From assembly GCA_030424595.1 (NCBI GenBank), contig JAUHWG010000010.1:62001-126000 (forward strand): 64,000 bases of DNA, in the 5' to 3' direction. This stretch comes from Polyangia bacterium (GTDB lineage Bacteria; Myxococcota_A; Polyangia; Nannocystales; Nannocystaceae). The notes under the pieces are model-generated. The model did not search any database. It was not told where the DNA came from and saw nothing but the letters and a program-made list of their open reading frames with translations. The translations under genes were made by a program, and so were the position numbers. This document shows, piece after piece, positions 18,922-27,179 of the stretch (within the stretch, counting starts at the first letter, position 1; the number at the start of each line of letters is the position of its first letter).

Positions 18922-19878
18922 ATGGACCCTTCATTCGCCCGGGCACTGTTGAGTACCACTGCGCTCTTCGCCTGCGCCTGCCAACTCCTCAACCCGAAGT
19001 GGGACGACGACGCCGGCGAGGACGCCGACAGCGGCTCTGCGAGCGGCGCGGTCTCCGACGTGACCTCCGACGCGACCTCGGGGGTCTCCAGCGGGGACAG
19101 CGAGACCGTCGCAGGGTCGTCGACGTCGACGGGGACGAGCACCTCCGACAGCGCGACGACGACCATCACCGCGGGGACGTCCGCCACGGACACCTCGACC
19201 TCCGGCGCGACAGGCACGAGCACGACGGGCGACGCGGAGTGCAAGCCGATCGGCGCCCAGTGCATCGACCCGGGCGACTGCTGCGGGTGCTCAGAGTGCG
19301 TCGGCGGGACCTGCCAAGCCGACGAGGGTGCCTCCTGCGGTGAGTGCCAGGTATGCGACGGGGGCGGCGAGTGTGTGCTCGAGCCGGTCGACGCCCCCTG
19401 CGGCGATGCGATCGACTGCGCGACGCTCTCCTGCGGACCCGCGAATGACGGCCGATGCCGAGCATGCGCGGGCGAGGAGTTCGGGCGCTGCGATGGAGGC
19501 GGAGCCTGCACTCCAGCAGCGCCCTCGGGCTGCCTTGACAATGGCCTTGGCGAGATCGCGGTCCCATGCACCACGAGCTGCATCAAGGACTCGGACGCCT
19601 GCCCGCAGCTCGTCGCTGTCGATACGCTCGTCGCCGATGACTACTGCCTCAACGACGGCTCTATCACCGCCGGCTGCCACGACCAGTGCGCGAACGAAGC
19701 CCTCTATTCGGAGGTCCGACAGTTTCGCTGCTGGGAGGGCGGCTGCAAGACCAAGGGTAACGCAATCTCCTGCGACAAGTACCGGTGCGACCTCGAGGCC
19801 GACGTCTGCTTCGACTCATGCCAGAGCGGTCAGCAGTGCATCTTCGCCTTCACGTGCATGAATAGCGAGTGCACCTGA
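18922..19878 (+). CDS. Cysteine-rich predicted lipoprotein
   Basis: 318 residues. The short signal peptide MDPSFARALLSTTALFAC offers two candidate lipid-modified cysteines (FACAC). A Ser/Thr/Asp linker of some 75 residues is followed by about 200 residues with more than 25 cysteines in short-spaced pairs (CCGCSEC, CGECQVC, CRACAGEEFGRC, CQSGQQC). That pattern means a disulfide-stabilised extracellular protein, loosely like EGF or Dickkopf-type modules. No catalytic motif is visible. Confidence 0.75.
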   Translation: MDPSFARALLSTTALFACACQLLNPKWDDDAGEDADSGSASGAVSDVTSDATSGVSSGDSETVAGSSTSTGTSTSDSATTTITAGTSATDTSTSGATGTSTTGDAECKPIGAQCIDPGDCCGCSECVGGTCQADEGASCGECQVCDGGGECVLEPVDAPCGDAIDCATLSCGPANDGRCRACAGEEFGRCDGGGACTPAAPSGCLDNGLGEIAVPCTTSCIKDSDACPQLVAVDTLVADDYCLNDGSITAGCHDQCANEALYSEVRQFRCWEGGCKTKGNAISCDKYRCDLEADVCFDSCQSGQQCIFAFTCMNSECT

Positions 19879-19934
19879 GCTCTGTCTCCACCCTGTCGTC
19901 TTCGACCCCGAAGGCGAGCGGAGGCGCCCTCGAC

Positions 19935-20013
19935 GGGGCAGCTGCGCTCCGTCGTAACGAGAGGGTCGACGACTGCGGCGCGAGAGCACACGGGACTCTC
20001 ACCATAGCGGCCC
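19935..20013. repeat. Dispersed palindromic element, copy C (partial)
   Basis: This segment matches the right half of copy A (compare GAGAGGGTCGACGACTGCGG and the following GCGCGAGAGCACACGGGACT with copy A's gagagggccaacgattgcgg and gcgcgagaccgcgcggggct). The left half is unrecognisable or lost. It sits in the gap between two convergent lipoprotein genes. Confidence 0.55.
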
Positions 20014-20114
20014 AGAAGATCCGCGGCGAGCTCCCGCGCCACCACGCACCATCGGCGGTGGTGGATCGCGAGAGCCTCCGTGAGTGAGCCGCGGGCGCGG
20101 CGGCGTTGACGAGG

Positions 20115-22025
20115 TCAGCCGGGGATCTGGGCCTTGAGCGCCCAGAAGCCGCGCATGTTCAGGGTCGCGAGATCCTGTCCTGGGAGCCAGAAGGCCGCGT
20201 GGCTCGGGTCTTGGCCCGGCTCTGGGTTCTGCTCGATCGCGACGACCCAGAGCTGCTTGACCGCGTTTGAACCACCGACGAGGCGATTGCCGTAGGTCCG
20301 CCGAGAGGTGAAGACGGCCCAGGTGTAGCCGCCCGAGGCGAGCGGCGCGAAGGTGGGCTCGTAGTTGTAGCTGTGATCGCGCTCCCCCGCGGGGAAGGGG
20401 TAGAGGTCCCCGTTCGCCTCGGAGAGCCGATACTCCACGCCGGGCTCGTCGATGCTGGCGAGGTAGAGGTCGGCCCGCGAGAGTCGGGTGTCCAGCGAAT
20501 TGGGGTACTGGCCGCGGTGGTAGATGACCCACTTGCCGTCCGGCGTGACGCTCGGGAAGGTGATCCCGTTGAGCGCAGGATCTTCGCCAGCCTGGACGAG
20601 GACCGTCGGCCCGACCGCGAAGACCGCGTTCGCGTCGTACTCGTACATCACGAGGTCGAGGGTGTTGTGATCGACGGCGACGATGCTCGAGCCGTCGGGG
20701 GCGAAGGCCGGCATGTTGAGCTGGATCCCCTCCAGGCCTGTGTTCTCGCGCTTGACCCCGGTCAGCGCGTCCCACATCCCATCGCTGCCGCCGGGGGGAC
20801 CTGGGAGCGGCGCCGCGTTCTCGATCACGACCTTGCCGTCCGGCGAGATCGCCGGCATCGCCCAGTTGCGCACCGGCTTGCCGACGCTCTGAATGTCGAG
20901 CACGGGGACGTTGTTTGACAGGTCCCAGGTCGACACCGCGATGTCACCCCCGAGGATCATCGTGTTGCCGTCGGCCGAGACCGAGTGGCACGTCGAACAA
21001 CCATTCTGGCCGCCGGCGGCGAGGAAGTCCTCGGGCGCGTCGGCGCCGGGGTTGATCCGCAGGACCCGGCCGAGGCTGTTGGCCCAGTAGTAGACGCTGC
21101 CGTCGAGCGCTCCCCCGGCGATCGTCCAGGAGTGATCGATGACGACAGTCGCGACCTGCTCGCCCGCCTTGAGGCGTGTGACCCGGAGGCCGACGTCGCC
21201 GCCGGCGACCGTCTGGGTCACCTTCTGCCACAGCGCGGGATCGATGAGGTACCGCGAGGGAGGATCGGCGGTCAGGAAGATCTGGACGTCGAGGTACTCG
21301 CTCTCCAGGCGGATCATGTACTTGTCACCCGCCGTGCCGCCGTCCCACATCATCTCCGGCGCCCGGAGGTCGAGCGGGTAGACCATCCGATCGTAGGGGT
21401 AGAGCCAGGCGATCTCGAGGTCGAGATCGACCGCGTCGAGGAGGAGCTCCTTGTCGGCCGGATCGATCGGCACGACCGGCTCGGCGATCTCCTTGAGGAT
21501 CACGTTGAGGACGCCATCCGCCGCCTCGCCCATGTACTGCGCCGAGACCCCTGTCTGACCGCCCTTGACCCCGAGCCCGCCGGCGAGCCCGTTCGGGTCG
21601 ATGTCGGCGATTCCGGGGGTATCTAGGCCCCAGGACGCCTTGACCGACTCACCGCCGTAGAGCGCCTCGAAGTCCACAGTCTCCGAGATCCCGTTGGCGA
21701 CGATGATGGTCGCCTCCGCCGGTGAGATCTCGAAGGGGATCGCCGGCTCCTCGGTCGTCGTCCCGTCGCTCTCCGTCTCGCCCGAGCTCGACGACGAGGT
21801 CTGGGAGCCCGAGCTCGACGACGTCGTCTCATCGGCCGAGGTGGTCGCATCGCTCGCCCCGGTGCCCTCGGTCACGGTGAGCGCCGAGTCGCTGGACCCT
21901 GTCTCGCTGCTCGCACGGCCCGAGTCATCGCCGCAGGCGACGAGCCCCAGCACGCAGAGCGAGAGGGAGCCAGAGAAGGACAAGGACAAGGACAAGGACA
22001 AGCGAGAGCGGGAATGATGAGCCAT
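20115..22025 (-). CDS. Lipoprotein with TolB-like propeller and a CxxCH motif
   Basis: 636 residues. The signal peptide has a Ser-Leu-rich core and lipobox LGLVAC; a Ser/Thr linker follows, then an Ig-like/Big domain (FEISPAEATIIVANG). The C-terminal 350 residues look like a PD40/TolB-type beta propeller (SPDGKVVIENA, APDGSSIVAVDH, TPDGKWVIYHRG). Within it, NGCSTCHSVSADGNTMILGG carries one CxxCH motif, the signature of covalent c-type haem, so it may be a mono-haem surface protein. The upstream open frame was discarded because the signal peptide fixes the start. Confidence 0.78.
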   Translation of the reverse strand: MAHHSRSRLSLSLSLSFSGSLSLCVLGLVACGDDSGRASSETGSSDSALTVTEGTGASDATTSADETTSSSSGSQTSSSSSGETESDGTTTEEPAIPFEISPAEATIIVANGISETVDFEALYGGESVKASWGLDTPGIADIDPNGLAGGLGVKGGQTGVSAQYMGEAADGVLNVILKEIAEPVVPIDPADKELLLDAVDLDLEIAWLYPYDRMVYPLDLRAPEMMWDGGTAGDKYMIRLESEYLDVQIFLTADPPSRYLIDPALWQKVTQTVAGGDVGLRVTRLKAGEQVATVVIDHSWTIAGGALDGSVYYWANSLGRVLRINPGADAPEDFLAAGGQNGCSTCHSVSADGNTMILGGDIAVSTWDLSNNVPVLDIQSVGKPVRNWAMPAISPDGKVVIENAAPLPGPPGGSDGMWDALTGVKRENTGLEGIQLNMPAFAPDGSSIVAVDHNTLDLVMYEYDANAVFAVGPTVLVQAGEDPALNGITFPSVTPDGKWVIYHRGQYPNSLDTRLSRADLYLASIDEPGVEYRLSEANGDLYPFPAGERDHSYNYEPTFAPLASGGYTWAVFTSRRTYGNRLVGGSNAVKQLWVVAIEQNPEPGQDPSHAAFWLPGQDLATLNMRGFWALKAQIPG

Positions 22026-22520
22026 ACGGAGACCTCGTGATCGCGACGGCGAGCAGAGTTCGCCGCCATCAGCATCGACGATATGAGCATCCCCTGGAAA
22101 GCGTGAACGACCCCCGTAAACAGACAGGGGATCCGCCGGTGTCACCCGACCGGGAGCGTGCGTTTCCCCGGGGGGAGCTCTCGTCGTCAGCCGGTCATCC
22201 CCCTGCGAGTCGTCGCATATCACCATGTTCGCCCGAGGATCGGGGCACCGTCCCCCCAGAGGTGTCGCCACGCGGTCGACGGCGACGACGATGACGGCGA
22301 GCACCTGTCGCCAAGGCTCGCTGTCGCCGATCTCAGCGAGCGCCCCTCGGGCCGAGGTTGTCGGAGTAGAGCGCAGAAGCGAGCAGAAGCGAGCGAAACG
22401 ACCGAACACCATCGCTCTAGAGCGCGCCGATCGGCGACAACCTCCACAGGCGTGGGCACTGTGGGCCCTGCGGGGGCGCTGAGGTTGACGCGACCCGCGT
22501 CGCTTGGGAAACCACGGCTG
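22026..22520. other. Divergent promoter region
   Basis: 495 bp between two divergently transcribed lipoprotein genes. No gene, repeat or clear hairpin is seen. The open frame that runs through it to the downstream gene has no protein character before that gene's ATG. Confidence 0.5.
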
Positions 22521-23447
22521 ATGCCTCGGCTCTCCGGACCCCGCCTCGCCTCTCTCGCCCTCTGCTTGGCGGCGTGCAGGCCCAGCAAGCCGAGCGCCGA
22601 CCCCTCCGCCGCGGATCCGCCCGCGAGGGCCGAGGAGGGCCCCGAGGGGCCCGCTCCGGCGGTCGAAGCACCGGCACCCGAGCGACCCGACGAGGAGCCT
22701 GAGGCGCTCGCCGAAGGGAGCGAGACGCCGCCCGCCGGACAGCCCGCGCAACCCCCTGAGCAGGAGGCGGAGCTCGCATGCCGGAGAACGGGGGACGAGC
22801 GCTTTGTCTACGGGATCGGCTCCTCGTCGATGGGCAGCCTCCTCGGGCCGATGCTCGGGAGGCAGATCAAGGAGCGCTTCGCCGAGGTCACCTTTCGCAA
22901 GTGGGGCAAGTCTGCGAGCGGCCTCGCCCGCCCCGACTTTCACGACTGGATAGCGGAGGTCCCCTCGATCAACAGCGACTACGATCCCGACGTCTACGTC
23001 GTCAGCATTGGCACCAACGACGCCCAGCCCCTCTACTCCCGCCGCTACAAGTGGGTGCGGATGAACGACCCCCGCTGGGAAGAGCTCTACGCCGAGCGGA
23101 TCGACACCCTCCTCGATCTCATGGCCGGTGAGGATCGTCGCCGGAGGATCATCTGGATCGGCCCGAACGCCTTCCCCAAGGCGAACTCGCGCAAGATCGG
23201 GCCGACCATCGACCGCCTCCTCGGCGAGCGGCTCGCCGCCTTTGAGGGCGACGCCCACTACATCCCACTCTATGACGCGACCAGCCCCTCGCCGGGGGAG
23301 TATATCGAGACGGTGACGCTCGCGGGCAGCAGGAAGCCGCTGCGCGCCTGGACCGAGGATGGGATCCATCTCAGTCGCTTCGCCGTCCGAGCCCTGATGA
23401 TCGACCCGGCGTTGGAGCTCCTCGCGGCCTGCTTTGACCCCGCCTGA
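22521..23447 (+). CDS. SGNH/GDSL hydrolase-like lipoprotein
   Basis: 308 residues. A lipoprotein signal peptide (LASLALCLAAC) is followed by a Pro/Glu/Ala linker of 70 residues. The catalytic domain has the SGNH blocks: GIGSSSMG (block I, nucleophile Ser within the S-S-S-M), a Gly in the KSASGLARPD region (block II), SIGTNDAQ (block III Asn) and DGIHLS (block V Asp-His). It most resembles the DUF459 branch of SGNH hydrolases linked to envelope O-acyl modification. The product is probably a surface esterase or acyltransferase-like enzyme; the substrate is unknown. Confidence 0.8.
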   Translation: MPRLSGPRLASLALCLAACRPSKPSADPSAADPPARAEEGPEGPAPAVEAPAPERPDEEPEALAEGSETPPAGQPAQPPEQEAELACRRTGDERFVYGIGSSSMGSLLGPMLGRQIKERFAEVTFRKWGKSASGLARPDFHDWIAEVPSINSDYDPDVYVVSIGTNDAQPLYSRRYKWVRMNDPRWEELYAERIDTLLDLMAGEDRRRRIIWIGPNAFPKANSRKIGPTIDRLLGERLAAFEGDAHYIPLYDATSPSPGEYIETVTLAGSRKPLRAWTEDGIHLSRFAVRALMIDPALELLAACFDPA

Positions 23448-23476
23448 GGGCGCGAGGAGACCAAGACCTCCGCCGC

Positions 23477-24223
23477 TCAGCGCCCAGACAGGAATCCCAG
23501 GCGCTGAAAGATCGCCTCTGGCAGGTTGCGGACGACCGCCAAGATCGGCCGCCAATACCAGGGGATAAACGCCTCTCGGGCGCCGCGCTCGACCGCTCGG
23601 ACGAGGTCACGGGCCGCACGCTCCGCGCCGACGAAGAGCGGGTTTTTTGGGTGCTCCTCCGTCATCGGCGTGTCGACCGGGCCTAGCTTGAGCGTCGTGA
23701 CCTTGACGCCCGCCGGGACCAGGCGGCTGCGCACCCCCTGGAGATAGAGGCTCAGGCCCCCCTTGGCGGCCCCGTAGGTGTAGTTTCGCGGACGCCCGCG
23801 CTCGCCCGCGACGGAGGTGATCACCGCGAGCGTACCGGAGCGCTGGTCCTCCAGGGCGGTCGCGAGGGGGACGATGAGGGCGACCGCGGAGAGCAGGTTG
23901 ACCTCGAAGATCCGCGCGGCCTCGGAGAACTCGCGCTCGCTGAGGAGCTGAAGGCCGAGATCCCCGTGGGCGATGAGAACCACATCGACCGGGCCCCCGA
24001 GCGCCGCGAGCGACGCAGAGACCAGCTCCGACGCCGCAGACATGTCCTGGAGATCGGCGATCGCGGTCGTCACCGAGGGCCCCGCCTCGCAGGACGCGGC
24101 GACGGCCTCGAGCTTCACCGCGGAGCGGCCGACGAGGTGGAGGCGAGCCCCTTGCGCGGCCCAACGCCTACAGGCAGCGGCGGCGATCGCCGAGGTCGCG
24201 CCGAAGACGAGGATCCTTTGCAC
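23477..24223 (-). CDS. SDR reductase of the DprE2-like group
   Basis: 248 residues. The Rossmann motif is FGATSAIA rather than the usual TGxxxGxG, the central motif is AHGD, and the active-site residues are ITSVAG and YGAAKGG (Tyr-x3-Lys). The C-terminal amphipathic tail WYWRPILAVVRNLPEAIFQRL is characteristic of DprE2, which reduces the keto-sugar formed by DprE1 in decaprenyl-phospho-arabinose synthesis. No DprE1 oxidase gene is in the window, so only the subgroup is claimed. The GTG start puts the first strand at residue 4; upstream sequence is not protein-like. Confidence 0.78.
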   Translation of the reverse strand: MQRILVFGATSAIAAAACRRWAAQGARLHLVGRSAVKLEAVAASCEAGPSVTTAIADLQDMSAASELVSASLAALGGPVDVVLIAHGDLGLQLLSEREFSEAARIFEVNLLSAVALIVPLATALEDQRSGTLAVITSVAGERGRPRNYTYGAAKGGLSLYLQGVRSRLVPAGVKVTTLKLGPVDTPMTEEHPKNPLFVGAERAARDLVRAVERGAREAFIPWYWRPILAVVRNLPEAIFQRLGFLSGR

Positions 24224-24422
24224 GGGGCGAATGTAGCCGGCGAGGCCTCCCCTCCGCCACCGCCGTAGCGGCTGCGTTGGCCGCCCATCGCGCGAGGATT
24301 TCGGCGGGGCCGACTTTTGCCACGGGCTGCTAGCCCTAAAGTAAGCGCTGGTGTGAAACCGACCCCCAGTTCCGTGTAGAAGTGCACTCACGCGGACTTT
24401 TGCCGCCCGAGTTCTCGGGCGC

Positions 24423-24533
24423 GGGTGAAGGCTCACCTCCTGCTTGGCGACGGGCGGAGCTCGGAGGCTGAAGGCGGGCGGGCGAGGGGCGACGAGCTCC
24501 GCCCCTCGCGAATCACGAGGTGAGCGCTCACCC
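24423..24533. repeat. Large inverted repeat, 41-nt arms
   Basis: Left arm GGGTGAAGGCTCACCTCCTG..., right arm ending in ...GAGGTGAGCGCTCACCC. By my hand alignment 35 of 41 positions pair, around a 29-nt loop. It lies in the 400-bp gap between two same-strand genes, downstream of the Old Yellow Enzyme gene and upstream of the SDR gene. It could be a terminator, a mobile palindrome or an RNA structure. The rest of the gap shows nothing. Confidence 0.75.
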
Positions 24534-24623
24534 ACACGGATACAGCGCGAAGCGCAAACCCCCTGTCACTGACGAATTCCCCGCGGGCTGTCTAGGACGC
24601 CTCACAGCAGCGCTATTTCAGGG

Positions 24624-25739
24624 CTAGCTCCGCTTGGGCGCGCCGCCCTCGACCATCCCCGAGAAATTCCCGAGATACCCGAGGAGCCGCTCGCTCACGT
24701 CTTTCGAGCGGAGGAGGTCACGGCTCCAGGTCGGTCGCACCGGTTCCCACTCCGGACCCTCAAAGACCCTCGGCCACTCCGGATGGGCGATCGCTGCTCG
24801 CCCGACGACGACGACGTCGACGCCCGCATCGATCGCCCGCGCCGCGTCCTCGCGGGTCCAGACCCCGCCGGCGGCGAAGATCGGGACCTCGGCGGGGAGC
24901 GCCTCCCGGACCGCGCGAGCGACCGGTCCGCGGTCGGGCTCATGGGCGGGAGCACCTCCGGCGTCCCCCAGCGAGAGGTGGACAAAGTCGGCGCCGTCCT
25001 CGGCCATCCAGCGGGCGACCTCAACACCGTCGTCGAGCACCAGACCTCGCTTGGCCCAGACATCGACGGGCGAGAGGCGAACCCCGACCGCGAAGCCGGG
25101 CGAGACCGCGGCTCGGACCGCGCACATCGTCTCCCGCAGGAGGCGAGCACGTCCCGCCAGATCGCCGCCGTACCCGTCCGTTCTCGGGTTGTCCTCCGGG
25201 GCGAGGAACTGGGTGAAGAGGTAGCCGTTCGCCCCGTGGATCTCCACCCCGTCAAAGCCGGCCCGCTCCGCTCGGGTCGCCGCCGCGACGAAGTCGGCGA
25301 TCACCCGGTCGATGTCCGCCTGGGTCGCCCCGCGGGAGTTCGCCGGCCCCCCGTCGGCCGTGCTCAGCGGCTGTCCCGGCGCGAGCTCTGCCTTCGCTCC
25401 GCCGTGATGCAGCTGAAGAATGCTGACCGCGCCGTTGTCCCTCAGCCCCGCCGCGAGCCGCCGTAGACCGGCGTCATGGGCATCGCTGGCGACCCCGAGC
25501 TGCCCGGCCCATGCCTTGCCCTCTTCGCTGACAAACGCAGCGCAGGTGCTGACGACGCGGAACCCGTCACGGGCGCGGCGAACAAGCCACCGATACTCAT
25601 CCTCGTGGAGCGTCCCGTCCAGGTTGCTCTGGATGTTGGTCATGGGCGCTAGCCCGATCCGCTCCGGTAGCTCAAGACCGCAACGAAGCTCGAGCGATCG
25701 ATGAAGTCCCCTGTCCGATACTGCCGCGCTTTCGCTCAT
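24624..25739 (-). CDS. Old Yellow Enzyme family NADH:flavin oxidoreductase
   Basis: 371-residue FMN-dependent ene-reductase-type enzyme, cytoplasmic. The TIM-barrel signatures are present: LAPMTNIQS at the N-terminus, QLHHGGAK, FDGVEIHGANGYLFTQFLAP, NPRTDGYGGDL and the phosphate-binding AGGVWTREDA...VVVGRAAIA. It reduces activated double bonds or related substrates; the natural substrate is unknown. The start Met is preceded by a strong GAGGAGC ribosome-binding site. The neighbouring genes on the same strand are a membrane protein upstream and the DprE2-like reductase downstream, with gaps too wide for a tight operon. Confidence 0.9.
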   Translation of the reverse strand: MSESAAVSDRGLHRSLELRCGLELPERIGLAPMTNIQSNLDGTLHEDEYRWLVRRARDGFRVVSTCAAFVSEEGKAWAGQLGVASDAHDAGLRRLAAGLRDNGAVSILQLHHGGAKAELAPGQPLSTADGGPANSRGATQADIDRVIADFVAAATRAERAGFDGVEIHGANGYLFTQFLAPEDNPRTDGYGGDLAGRARLLRETMCAVRAAVSPGFAVGVRLSPVDVWAKRGLVLDDGVEVARWMAEDGADFVHLSLGDAGGAPAHEPDRGPVARAVREALPAEVPIFAAGGVWTREDAARAIDAGVDVVVVGRAAIAHPEWPRVFEGPEWEPVRPTWSRDLLRSKDVSERLLGYLGNFSGMVEGGAPKRS

Positions 25740-25850
25740 CACTTGCTCCTCGTGAAGTGTCGGCCACAGCCTAGTCCTAAAGTCGGCAGATCTGTCAACG
25801 ACCGGACCTGTCCGCGCGCGAGAGCACGCGAGTCTCGCCACAGCCGGACC

Positions 25851-26005
25851 GGCCCGTGGCGAAGGTCCAGTGTGCTCTCGCGCCGCAACCATCGGCCCTC
25901 TTGGCGTCGACAAGACCCCGCGGCGCCGGGCCGCAATGCAAGTGTTCACGGAGCCGAGGGGGACGATGAGGGCGAGCGCGCGGGGCTTTCGCCTCGCGCT
26001 GCTAG
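25851..26005. repeat. Dispersed palindromic element, copy D
   Basis: About 155 bp, aligning over its whole length with the reverse complement of copy A (shared blocks include CTCGCGCCGCAA, GGCCCTCT and the CTAG end). Its right end CTAG at 26002-26005 contains the TAG stop codon of the minus-strand gene beside it. A further half-copy precedes it at about 25812-25845, where CGCGCGAGAGCACGCGAGTC matches the right half of copy C. Confidence 0.65.
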
Positions 26006-26511
26006 GCCCGGGTCTCGGCTGCCGGTTCCTCGACCGACGGAGTCGCTGTGTCGATCCCCGCGCTCGCAGCCAGACCGTCGATCGAGCGGAGCACAGCGCT
26101 GAGCTGGGCCTGGACGTGCGGGTCCCCGACCCCACCGCGCCGAAGAGCGCGGACGAGCTCCTCGGTCTGATTGAGCGCAGAGTCCATCGTCTGCTTGCCT
26201 GCGACCTCTCCTGCGCTGCGCTCAGGATCTGGGAAGAGATCGATCCAGTCGTCGAGCCCCCGCCCCAGCGAATAGATCCCCCGCCACATTGACCGGGCGC
26301 GCCCCGGCGCGATCAGACCGACCACCAAGACGACCATCGACAACGGCGAGAGGAGGAGATCCTTGAGACCGTCGACGATGAGCTTGACCTGGAAGAGGGC
26401 GAACTCACGGGCAACCTTGCCCCGCGTCGGCAAGGGCTCCTCGCCCGCCGAGGCGACGGGCACCAGCGCCTCTGTCGTGTCCGCGCCTCGCGGGTACGGT
26501 GCGTCCGTCAT
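26002..26511 (-). CDS. Small membrane protein of unknown function
   Basis: 169 residues. A hydrophilic N-terminus of about 30 residues is followed by an amphipathic helix, one transmembrane helix (LSPLSMVVLVVGLIAPG), and a C-terminal cytoplasmic helical region with DALNQTEELVRALRRGG. No known domain. The short Glu/Thr-rich C-terminus ends at a TAG codon lying in the end of a dispersed repeat, so its last residues may have been altered by repeat insertion. The start is the internal Met; the upstream extension is Arg/Pro-rich noise. Confidence 0.65.
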   Translation of the reverse strand: MTDAPYPRGADTTEALVPVASAGEEPLPTRGKVAREFALFQVKLIVDGLKDLLLSPLSMVVLVVGLIAPGRARSMWRGIYSLGRGLDDWIDLFPDPERSAGEVAGKQTMDSALNQTEELVRALRRGGVGDPHVQAQLSAVLRSIDGLAASAGIDTATPSVEEPAAETRA

Positions 26512-26637
26512 CGACCGGAGTGTACACGGAGGACCTCTCACCGACGAGAACCGGCGCGAGGACGTCTCTGCGGCGACGAGGCCCCGTGCGGCCCACCTAG
26601 GCTCGCCCGGGGACGCGGCAGGGGGACACCTCTCGGA

Positions 26638-26943
26638 TGTGACCTGCCCCCATCTAGCGGACACCTCTCAAAGGAGAGTCCGTGCAGAGGCGAGAACGGG
26701 AGAGGGAGGCGCTGCGGCGGAAGATCGAGGCGACCCACGCGGGGCTCACCGTCAGCATGAGCCGCCGTGGTGATTGCTGTGACAACGCGGTCGTCGAGAG
26801 CCCATAACAGCACGCTGAAGACCGGGCTGGTCTACCGAACGATCATCCTCACGCGAGACTCTGCTCGGATCGCAATTGCGGAATGGATCGAGAGTTCGCT
26901 TGAAGGGCGTTTCTACGGGGAGATGCAGACTTTGGCTGCATAA
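26638..26943 (+). mobile_element. Decayed IS3-family insertion sequence
   Basis: The left end TGTGACCTGCCCCCAT resembles the terminal inverted repeat of many IS3-family elements. It is followed directly by the broken transposase described in the next entry. No right end is recognised. The element has lost most of its length and must be inactive. Confidence 0.6.
26682..26943 (+). pseudogene. IS3-family OrfB transposase, internally deleted and frameshifted
   Basis: An OrfB N-terminal piece (EALRRKIEATHA) joins directly to the C-terminal catalytic piece (LTVSMSRRGDCCDNAVVES), so the central part of the DDE domain is deleted. A stop follows at once; the next family block, LKTGLVYR...ARIAIAEWIES, continues in the +1 frame until a TAA. 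The order and motifs match the IS3 OrfB consensus (SMSRKGNCYDNA, TLKTELV), so this is a clear transposase fossil. Confidence 0.75.
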
Positions 26944-27179
26944 GTACGGGGTCTACGTTTTGGGGGCATGCCACTCGGAGGTCGGCTCTTGGCGGCACCC
27001 AAAGCTGCGCAATCCTCGCGGGGGGTTGGTGCGCTGCAGGGGGGATGGCTTGGCATCCTCGGGAGGGGAGAGCAACATCGGGGGCGCTCGTGGCTCGCAG
27101 CTCCAGGAAGTCCCCGCCCGCGGCCCGTTGAGAAGAAATTTAACTGTCCTGAAGACATTTTATGCTGTAAAACAGAAAG

